Assembly: GCA_026389955.1 (NCBI GenBank)
Contig: JAPLGY010000178.1
Location: 1-13,168, forward strand
DNA from: Caldilinea sp.
GTDB taxonomy: Bacteria; Chloroflexota; Anaerolineae; Caldilineales; Caldilineaceae
Reading direction: 5' to 3'
DNA: 13,168 nucleotides
Shown here: positions 7,191 through 13,168 of the stretch, piece after piece
Layout: every line of letters starts with the position of its first letter
How positions within the stretch are numbered: the first letter of the stretch is position 1
Translations under genes and position numbers: made by a program
The notes under the pieces: model-generated
The model's database searches: none
Told to the model about the DNA's origin: nothing
What the model saw: the letters and a program-made list of their open reading frames with translations, nothing else

Positions 7191-8456
7191 TCAAGATGGG
7201 GCGGCGGTGCGCGATGCAGGCCGTGCGTCGCGCACGGATCCATAGATCCACTCAAAGATTGGGGTGGCCATCAACGTGGTAGCAATGGCCATGACCACCA
7301 TCACGGCGAAGAGAAGCGGGGTAATAATCCCGCGTTCCAGCCCGATGTTGAGGATGATCAGTTCCATCAGACCGCGCGCGTTCATCAGAGCGCCGATCGC
7401 CATGGCGCTGCGGTTGTCCTCGCCGCTGAGGCGGGCAGCCGCCCAACAGGCGATCCCTTTGCCCAGGCAGGCCAGCAGCAGCACCACCAGCGCGACCAAC
7501 CAGAGCCACGGGGTATCCAGCAAAGTGATGCGTGTGTGCAGCCCCGAATAGACAAAGAAGAGGGGGAGCAGAAAGGAGGTGGTGAGCGGTTCGATCTGGC
7601 GCTGCACTTCGTGGGCGAACCGGCCGCGCGGCATTGCAGCCCCCATGATAAACGCGCCGAACACTGCGTAGATTCCGATGCGGTCGGTAAACCAGGCGCC
7701 CAACATGACCAGAGCGAGGACCGTTGTCAGCAGCGCAGGGCGCACCCCTTGTTCGCGCTCGGCCACCGTACCCAGCCAACGCAGCCACTTCTTTCCGACC
7801 GTCAGCAGACTGAAGGCGTAAAAAATGCCGCCGCCGATCGCAAGCACAGCGATCAAGGGGTCACCGGTGAAGCTGGCGAGCACCAGCGCCAGCACACACC
7901 AGGCTGCGGCGTCGTCGATCGAACCGGCGGCCAGGGCCAGCGCGCCCAGCGAGGTGCCAGACATCCCGCGCTCGTAGATGATCCGGGCGAGCATCGGAAA
8001 GGCTGTGATCGACATCGCAGCGCCGATAAAGAACATTCCTTCCCAGACGACGACCTCGGGGGAAAAAAAGCCGCCGCCTTGGATCAAGAAAAAGCCCAGC
8101 CCACAGCCCAGGACAAAGGGCGTCAAAATCCCAGAGACGGACACCCCGACAGCGCTGCGCAGCCGGCTGCGGATCAGCTCGGTGTCAAACTCCAGTCCGA
8201 CCAGGAACATATAGAGCACCAGCCCGACCTGGCTGACGGCGTAGAGCAGGCTTTTGGAATCGGCTGGGAAAAGCCACGCCTGCAGATCGGGGAAGAGCCA
8301 GCCAGCCAGGGAGGGCCCCAACAGGACGCCGGCGATCATCTCGCCTACCACCTGTGGCTGGCCGATCCACCTGGCCGCCCATCCGACAATTCGACAGACC
8401 AGGAGGATGATAGTGAGCTGCAGGAAAAACAGCACAGAAAGTTCAAAACTCGACAT
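7191..8456 (-). CDS. CPA2-type cation/proton antiporter (Na+/H+ or K+/H+ exchanger family)
   Basis: A 421-residue, very hydrophobic membrane protein with about a dozen predicted membrane segments starting at residue 6. Family features are GQPQVVGEMIAGVLLGPSL (32-50) near the end of the first helices, LEFD (88-91), the unwound-helix motif SITAFPMLARII (149-160), and the paired acids SIDD (179-182) at the expected ion-binding position of KefB/NapA/GerN-like exchangers. It ends soon after the membrane domain, with no TrkA-N regulatory domain. The ATG at 8456 has GAAAGG (8466-8471) nine bases upstream. It starts 30 bases after the sulfotransferase stop, so it is co-transcribed with biosynthetic genes. 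Antiporters in such clusters may serve self-protection, pH or ion balance, or product export; the role here is inference. Confidence 0.88.
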   Translation of the reverse strand: MSSFELSVLFFLQLTIILLVCRIVGWAARWIGQPQVVGEMIAGVLLGPSLAGWLFPDLQAWLFPADSKSLLYAVSQVGLVLYMFLVGLEFDTELIRSRLRSAVGVSVSGILTPFVLGCGLGFFLIQGGGFFSPEVVVWEGMFFIGAAMSITAFPMLARIIYERGMSGTSLGALALAAGSIDDAAAWCVLALVLASFTGDPLIAVLAIGGGIFYAFSLLTVGKKWLRWLGTVAEREQGVRPALLTTVLALVMLGAWFTDRIGIYAVFGAFIMGAAMPRGRFAHEVQRQIEPLTTSFLLPLFFVYSGLHTRITLLDTPWLWLVALVVLLLACLGKGIACWAAARLSGEDNRSAMAIGALMNARGLMELIILNIGLERGIITPLLFAVMVVMAIATTLMATPIFEWIYGSVRDARPASRTAAPS

Positions 8457-8486
8457 CGATCGTTGCCTTTCTCGGTAGAAGGGTGG

Positions 8487-9611
8487 TTATCGGGCATCAA
8501 AGGCTTCTGTCAGCTGGCTGTCGACCAATCCAAACTGTTCCAGGGTATAGCGGTGGACGCCGTGCTGGTGTTGTGGGTTTTGTGCGATCCAATGGGAGAG
8601 GTTCCTGGCCAGCCCAGCGTTCCAGCGGTAGCCAAAATACTCGTAGATGGTGTGCACGGTCTGAAGCGGGTTTGCGACCAGCTCAGCGTAGTTCACGTCG
8701 AGAAGCTGGGCGGGAGGAATGGCAGCTCTGGCGTCGGTGGAGCGTCTGGCCAGCTCTGCCAGCCGCCGCAGCCAGTAGGCCCCGATCGCGGCCGGGTCGA
8801 CCCGGTCGCTGAAACGTTTACGCCCTGCTGCGGTCAGGCTGCAGCAGGAGGGAAGGAGTTCCTGCGGGTCACGGTGAAGATAGACGATGCGGGCGCTGGG
8901 AAACTCGGCCACCAGTGTCTCCAGCGCGTAGAGGTGGGCGGGGGCTTTCAGCACCCAGTGGCTCTCTGGCGGCCAGGCGAGGCTCAAATACTGCAGCTGG
9001 CGGTGGTAGTCCCGGTACGGCTCGCGCAGCGGCTGGTGGAGCAGCCACTCGGCATAGCTTGGCACGTTGGCCCGAAAATCGAACAGATGGCCGAGAAAGC
9101 CATGTTCGAAGAGACGGCTGCACTCGGCTGGCTTGTTGGCGGCAATGTGGTGTGCTCTGACAAAGTCAGCAGCCAGCCCATTTTGGAAGTGGATCAAGGT
9201 GCTGGCCTGTTCCAGACGGGGGTCGGTGGGCCAGTGCGCGGCGGCCGGGGCTGGCACCGGATAAAGTGCTTCGGCCAGGTGCAGCCAGCGTGCGGCAGGG
9301 TCCTGGGCCAGCAGATTGTGCAGCAGAGAGGTGCCGCTGCGGAAGAGCCCCACCACGAACAGCGGCTTGGTCAGAGGCACGAGCGATCCTGGCAGCAGCC
9401 GTGCAAACTCTGCCTCCAACAGCAGGCGATTGGACAGCAGCCGCACGCTTTCTTGTTGAAAGACCTGTGTGCCGGCTGGGGTCAGGCTGGCTTCGTGGTG
9501 CAGGGCCTGCCAAAACCGCTGCAGCGGCTCGTCGATCCCCGCACTTCCCCAGTCTGACAGTCCTGTGATCTTCTCTGCCTGGGAGATCAACTCAGCCGGC
9601 ACCAGATCCAT
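8487..9611 (-). CDS. Sulfotransferase, Sulfotransfer_3-like (long form)
   Basis: A 374-residue PAPS-dependent sulfotransferase homologue. Motifs are the phosphosulfate loop GLFRSGTSLLHNLL (88-101) preceded by the beta strand PLFVV, WVLKAPAHL (219-227), and the 3'-phosphate site RIVYLHRDPQELLPS (241-255). The N-terminal 80 residues are helical and the C-terminal part includes VNYAELVANPLQTV, which resembles the dDL.xdP region of this family. The start at 9611 has GAGGAG (9619-9624) seven bases upstream and lies 33 bases after the monooxygenase stop. The fold subgroup differs from the sulfotransferase at 4764-5435, so the two probably act on different positions or substrates. Proteins of this group act on glycolipids and small molecules. 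The acceptor here is unknown. Confidence 0.88.
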   Translation of the reverse strand: MDLVPAELISQAEKITGLSDWGSAGIDEPLQRFWQALHHEASLTPAGTQVFQQESVRLLSNRLLLEAEFARLLPGSLVPLTKPLFVVGLFRSGTSLLHNLLAQDPAARWLHLAEALYPVPAPAAAHWPTDPRLEQASTLIHFQNGLAADFVRAHHIAANKPAECSRLFEHGFLGHLFDFRANVPSYAEWLLHQPLREPYRDYHRQLQYLSLAWPPESHWVLKAPAHLYALETLVAEFPSARIVYLHRDPQELLPSCCSLTAAGRKRFSDRVDPAAIGAYWLRRLAELARRSTDARAAIPPAQLLDVNYAELVANPLQTVHTIYEYFGYRWNAGLARNLSHWIAQNPQHQHGVHRYTLEQFGLVDSQLTEAFDAR

Positions 9612-9644
9612 GATAGTACTCCTCGCTGTTTTCCAGCAATGGTC

Positions 9645-11411
9645 TTAGAAGACTGGCTTCAGCTTGCGGAAACCCAGCCAGCTGAAGAGATGGAACCAGG
9701 GTTTCATCGCATAGACGACTGTGTGCTGCAAGACGCGGTCGGCTGGAACTGCTGGGATCTGCTGGGCTGCCGCCAACGCTTTGTCGAATTTGGCACCATA
9801 GCCGTGCAAACGATATTGGTAGGAGGCATACGGGCCAAACAAGCAGAGATAGAGCAGCTTGGGTCTTGTCAACAGCCGCCACAGCTGCGGCTGGCATCCG
9901 ATCAAGCTGGCCAGCTGATTGGTGTAGACATGGTAATCGACCAGGCTGTTCAGGCGCTCGGCATAGTTGGCGCGGGTGCGGTTGTAGTGTGCGGCGTCTG
10001 CCTGGATCATCGCACGCATCGAGTCTGCATCGGGCAGATGCAATTTACCGGCCGTCACACCGGCAAACCAGCGGGCCTGCAGCTCGGCGACTGGGGGCAA
10101 AGCGCCGACATTGGGGCGCGAGAAGCCGATGAACGCCAACGAAGACTCTCCTGGCAAGAAAACATTTTTGTAGAGATTCCGGCCATCCAGCTTGGGGTTG
10201 GCCGCGTAAAAGGGCAGATAGGTACGAAAACCGGTGCACAGGACGACCGTATCGATTTCAACCTGCGTTCCGTTGTCGAATTCGACCGTATTTCCGCCCT
10301 GGAACGAACGAATGCCTGGCATCATTTTGACCGAATGGTCCACGATCCCGCGCAGAAATTCCATTCTTTTGGTGAAGGGCTGCGTGTTGTGCAGCGTTCC
10401 TGAATACCAATCAAACAGGAACTTCAGCTGGTAGGCTTTTTGCTGGATCTCCTGTTCCGACTGGGGGATTTCCTGGCAGAATTCGTCGCACGCCAGGCTC
10501 AGCTCTACGCCGGAGGCGGGTCCATGGCGTGGGGGGGATTTGAAAAGGGCTTTCCATGCTTTCCAACTGAAGAGATCTTTCAGCAGCATACCGGCTTTGC
10601 GAGGGGCAAACAACCACATGACCAGCAAGAGAGGCAGCCCCAACAGCGTGTAGATCGTTTTGAAACGCGAATATCGGTCTGGCAGACGGCAATCTACGTT
10701 GTAGTCGTGGAGGAACTGGCGGGGCAGCCACACCTTGGCCCGGGTCGAGTCGAAGTCAGCGGGAAGTTTTTCGGGGCTGAAGTTTCGAGTCAGGGCCATG
10801 CCGCGGCGCAACGAAAAGTAGAGTTTGCCGGCCAGAGGCGTCAGCTCCTGCACCATGTCGGCCCCGCTCTCGCCCCCTCCAACGACGACCACCCGTTTTC
10901 CTTTCAGCTCGTCCATGCTCTTGAGCAAAGAGGAGTGAACCACCGTGCCTTGAAAGCGCTCGCGGTTGGCAAAGTCGGGGATGAGCGGGATGTGGTGCAG
11001 CCCGGAACAGACTGCGACCGCGTCGTAGGTGCGGCTCTGGGGAGAACCCTCCTGCTGAAAGGCGACTTCCCAGCCCGCAGCGGTCTTGCGCAGATCGGTC
11101 ACCGATGTGTTGTAGCGGATATGTTCCAGGAGTTTGTGTGCCCGGGCGTACTTGTAGAGATAGTCGAGATAGACCGTGTGATGGGGAAACTCTGCCACCC
11201 CCGGGTCGATTGGAAAATCTGAAAACTGCAGAAAGGTTTTGGAACTGCTGGCGACTGTGCTGTCAGAAACGCTGGACATCGCCCGATCAAAATACCAGAG
11301 CCCCCCCAGCGCATCCCGTTTTTCGAAGATATCGAACGCAATTCCTTCTTCTGACAGATGTTTGGCCGTTGCTAAACCTGCTGCTCCGGCGCCGATTACG
11401 CAAACACGCAT
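9645..11411 (-). CDS. Flavin-containing monooxygenase (FMO / Baeyer-Villiger type)
   Basis: A 588-residue FAD- and NADPH-dependent monooxygenase. It has the N-terminal FAD site GAGAAGLATA (7-16), a near match to the FMO signature at FQGTVVHSSLLK (153-164; the usual final aromatic is Leu), the NADPH site VVVVGGGESGAD (174-185), and a CTGF motif (392-395) typical of these enzymes. A hydrophobic stretch (255-269) may be a surface loop or membrane anchor. Length is 50-100 residues above classical FMOs because of a C-terminal extension. The frame is open 90 codons further upstream, but the ATG at 11411 has a near-perfect AGGAGGT nine bases ahead and puts the FAD motif at the very N-terminus. It could oxygenate an amine, sulfur or ketone; in this cluster an amine or aminoketone from the AOS is a reasonable guess. 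Confidence 0.92.
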   Translation of the reverse strand: MRVCVIGAGAAGLATAKHLSEEGIAFDIFEKRDALGGLWYFDRAMSSVSDSTVASSSKTFLQFSDFPIDPGVAEFPHHTVYLDYLYKYARAHKLLEHIRYNTSVTDLRKTAAGWEVAFQQEGSPQSRTYDAVAVCSGLHHIPLIPDFANRERFQGTVVHSSLLKSMDELKGKRVVVVGGGESGADMVQELTPLAGKLYFSLRRGMALTRNFSPEKLPADFDSTRAKVWLPRQFLHDYNVDCRLPDRYSRFKTIYTLLGLPLLLVMWLFAPRKAGMLLKDLFSWKAWKALFKSPPRHGPASGVELSLACDEFCQEIPQSEQEIQQKAYQLKFLFDWYSGTLHNTQPFTKRMEFLRGIVDHSVKMMPGIRSFQGGNTVEFDNGTQVEIDTVVLCTGFRTYLPFYAANPKLDGRNLYKNVFLPGESSLAFIGFSRPNVGALPPVAELQARWFAGVTAGKLHLPDADSMRAMIQADAAHYNRTRANYAERLNSLVDYHVYTNQLASLIGCQPQLWRLLTRPKLLYLCLFGPYASYQYRLHGYGAKFDKALAAAQQIPAVPADRVLQHTVVYAMKPWFHLFSWLGFRKLKPVF

Positions 11412-11420
11412 AAACAACGA

Positions 11421-11427
11421 ACCTCCT
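11421..11427 (-). promoter_or_regulatory. Strong ribosome binding site of the monooxygenase, overlapping the preceding stop
   Basis: AGGAGGT on the minus strand shares bases with the TAG stop (11426-11428) of the thioester reductase and lies nine bases before the ATG at 11411. It decides the monooxygenase start and indicates tight coupling in one operon. Confidence 0.8.
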
Positions 11428-12667
11428 ATTTGTCTTGAAATTGTGGTGACGGTGGGAGATAGCCCACCTGTTGAAAATAGCGAAGATACGTGCCCATCAG
11501 CGCGCGGTCCAAGGGAGGGCAGGCGACTGTGCTGCCTGCAAGAAAGCGTTGAACCGTCTCCGTCACGAACGGAGGGCGCTGCACCTGCAAATTGTTGGGC
11601 GTAGCCAGCATGAGCTGCAAAACAGCCAACGAATTTCTGGGGGGCAGGGAGGCGGCCTGTTGTTTGACCCGACACAGCCACTCTCTGTACGGAATTTTCT
11701 CCAGGGAATACCCGCAGTCACACAAGAGTCTGTACAGCTCTGCCCAGGGCATCGGATGGGGATTGACCAGATGAAAGGCGTGTCCCCAGGCATTTTGTTG
11801 CGATGCCAGCTGCACGACCGCGCCGCTGACGTAATCGACCGGCACCAACGGAATTTCGACATCCAGATCTGGGAAGAACCCCAGTTCCACCGAACCCTGG
11901 ATCAAGGTGTTGAGCAAGTCAAACGAACCGTCCTGCCCCACTTTGCTTACCCCGGTGCGGCTGTGTCCGCCCACACGTACCGGACGATAGATCACAACTG
12001 GAAACCCCCGATCCTGTGCGAACAGCATCAGCCGGTCGGCCACCCATTTGGAGAGGGTGTAGCCGCCGCGCAATGTCTGTGAATACTGTGGGAGGTCGTC
12101 GTCCCGGATCGGGGTGGTCAGGGGATGGGCTGCGCTGAAAAAAATTGCCATACTCGAAAGAAAGTGGATCGGCTTGGTGCGCTGCAGGGCAGCCAGCCGG
12201 AGCAGTTCGTGGGTGCCGCCCACATTGGTCGGTTTCAGCCTGGCGTAGTCGTGCAGGTTGTTGACCCAGCTGCCGTTGTGAACGATGAGCTGCACTTTGG
12301 CAGCCAGCTCCACAAAGCTTCGCTCGTCCAGCCCCAGACGTGGCTGGGCCAGATCTCCCAGCACCGGCACCAGCCTGGGGCGGTACTCCTCCTGCCAAAC
12401 CTGGTAGGAGTGCAGCTGCTGGACAAGACGCTCGTTGGCTTCCTGTATGGTCTTCTGCCGGCTGAGGTAATAGATTGTGGCCTGGGTGCGTGCCATCAAC
12501 CCCTGGACAAGATAGGCCCCCAAAAAACCGGTGGCCCCGGTCAGAAAGAGGGACTCCGGGTTCTGCCAGTGGTCGGCAATGGGCGCAGCGGGCTGGATCT
12601 TCGGATCCAGCTGCAGATCGGCGTACAGGCTGTCTGGGATGTCAGTGTCAATCAGCGGACGTGGCAT
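11426..12667 (-). CDS. Stand-alone thioester reductase (NAD(P)H-dependent, SDR/Lys2-type R domain)
   Basis: A 413-residue protein of the extended SDR fold found at the end of NRPS, PKS and carboxylic acid reductases. It contains LTGATGFLGAYLV (42-54) for NADP(H), VHNGSWVN (129-136), the catalytic YTLSK (Tyr203, Lys207), RPVRVGGHSRTG (228-239) and PVDYVS (276-281). These are the marks of reductases that cleave a carrier-bound acyl thioester to an aldehyde, or to an alcohol after a second reduction. There is no adenylation or carrier domain in the protein, so it must act in trans, possibly on the discrete ACP. Its ATG lies 16 bases inside the upstream VOC-like gene with no clear ribosome binding site, which suggests translational coupling. 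The C-terminal helical part is complete in length. Confidence 0.9.
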   Translation of the reverse strand: MPRPLIDTDIPDSLYADLQLDPKIQPAAPIADHWQNPESLFLTGATGFLGAYLVQGLMARTQATIYYLSRQKTIQEANERLVQQLHSYQVWQEEYRPRLVPVLGDLAQPRLGLDERSFVELAAKVQLIVHNGSWVNNLHDYARLKPTNVGGTHELLRLAALQRTKPIHFLSSMAIFFSAAHPLTTPIRDDDLPQYSQTLRGGYTLSKWVADRLMLFAQDRGFPVVIYRPVRVGGHSRTGVSKVGQDGSFDLLNTLIQGSVELGFFPDLDVEIPLVPVDYVSGAVVQLASQQNAWGHAFHLVNPHPMPWAELYRLLCDCGYSLEKIPYREWLCRVKQQAASLPPRNSLAVLQLMLATPNNLQVQRPPFVTETVQRFLAGSTVACPPLDRALMGTYLRYFQQVGYLPPSPQFQDK

Positions 12668-13168
12668 TGGTTCACAAACTCGAGTTCCAAACGTTTGTTC
12701 TGGTTAATAATTTTGGTATGGTAAGAATCGTCGTACGAATTGTATACACAGGCTGGATAGGCGAGCCGGAAACTGCTGTTTTGGCCGGCAAGTTGCTCGA
12801 ACGCAACCTGCAGCATCGTGACTGTCTGTCTCTCTTGGACTGCAATTGCATAGTGCCAGATGGAGTCTCCGCCAAAATAGCGCTGCAGGATCTGGTCATG
12901 GTCGGGTGCCAGGTCTGGTGCGACCAGCCGTTTGCGCAGGTCTGAGACGCTGAACTGGCCGGGCACCCGCGATGGAAGCTGGGGAGCAGGGCGGTGGATA
13001 TCGAACAGTTCCAACATCAATTCCTGGCCCTCTACCCCCATCCAGATGCGCATAATCTCGGCCGAGGCCCTGACCCGCTTCTGAAACGCCGCCGAGGCCG
13101 GAAAGCGCAGCGAGCGGAGCACCTGGATTTCGACCCCCAGCAACTGTTCGAACCGGCAGCTCCAATGC
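12652..13168 (-). CDS. VOC-superfamily-like protein (glyoxalase/dioxygenase fold), N-terminus outside the window
   Basis: The last 171 residues are visible and the frame is still open at the right edge. Two halves each resemble a VOC beta-alpha-beta-beta-beta unit. The first runs through EQLLGVEIQVLRSLRFP to a strand ending LMLELFDIHRP; the second runs from IWHYAIAVQ to a strand ending RLELEFV. His in HYAIAV and Glu in the LELFD and LELEF strands sit where this superfamily has metal ligands. An in-frame TTG at 13143 would give 163 residues but cuts into the first module, so I take the gene to begin beyond the window. It overlaps the thioester reductase start by 16 bases and so belongs to the same operon. 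The fold call is from pattern only; the function (isomerase, dioxygenase, epimerase or resistance protein) is unknown. Confidence 0.6.
   Translation of the reverse strand, partial: HWSCRFEQLLGVEIQVLRSLRFPASAAFQKRVRASAEIMRIWMGVEGQELMLELFDIHRPAPQLPSRVPGQFSVSDLRKRLVAPDLAPDHDQILQRYFGGDSIWHYAIAVQERQTVTMLQVAFEQLAGQNSSFRLAYPACVYNSYDDSYHTKIINQNKRLELEFVNQCHVR

Noticed and set aside
7221..7237. Perfect hairpin CCGTGCG-TCG-CGCACGG near the end of the antiporter gene as a terminator
   Set aside because: It lies inside the coding region and is not followed by a T-run on the minus strand, so there is no case for intrinsic termination.
7176..9557. 793-codon open frame on the plus strand
   Set aside because: It runs antisense across the antiporter and sulfotransferase genes and the gap between them. 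Its composition (many Gln, Gly and Arg) and lack of motifs fit a shadow frame.
11412..11681. N-terminal extension of the monooxygenase by 90 codons
   Set aside because: It would overlap the thioester reductase deeply and put the FAD motif unusually far in. The ATG at 11411 has a near-perfect ribosome binding site.

Overview
This window is a dense piece of a bacterial natural-product gene cluster. All nine genes lie on the minus strand, so transcription runs from the right edge to the left edge. Genes are separated by a few to about 50 bases or overlap, most have purine-rich ribosome binding sites, and the DNA is visibly GC-rich. The taxon cannot be fixed from sequence alone. A GC-rich bacterium with a rich secondary metabolism (for example Chloroflexota, Myxococcota, a filamentous cyanobacterium or an uncultured symbiont) would fit.

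Right block (13168 to 7191), in transcription order: the C-terminal part of a VOC-fold (glyoxalase/dioxygenase-like) protein, a stand-alone thioester reductase, a flavin-dependent monooxygenase, a Sulfotransfer_3-type sulfotransferase, and a CPA2-type cation/proton antiporter. A 158-base non-coding gap (7033-7190) follows. It is the only clear break, and it holds a candidate extended -10 promoter and a 9-bp inverted repeat.

Left block (7032 to 1): a discrete acyl carrier protein, a HemN-like radical SAM enzyme, a second, unrelated sulfotransferase, and a large polyketide synthase (PKS) cut by the left edge. The visible 1,571 residues of the PKS read KS - AT - degenerate DH - ACP - alpha-oxoamine synthase (AOS).

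The most unusual point is the PKS. Its ketosynthase has Ser in place of the catalytic Cys (DTASSSSL) but keeps both catalytic His residues. It has no N-terminal docking segment, and its dehydratase-like domain has lost both catalytic residues. This is what a decarboxylating starter module would look like, yet it is fused directly to a PLP-dependent AOS. My inference is that one protein may make a short acyl-ACP and at once condense it with an amino acid to give an alpha-aminoketone, a logic comparable to the ACP-AOS part of saxitoxin SxtA but with PKS-type priming. The HemN-like enzyme with its own ACP (possible methyl transfer or cyclopropanation), the thioester reductase (reductive release to aldehyde or alcohol), the monooxygenase and the two sulfotransferases suggest an oxidised, sulfated product. 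No product is identifiable with confidence.
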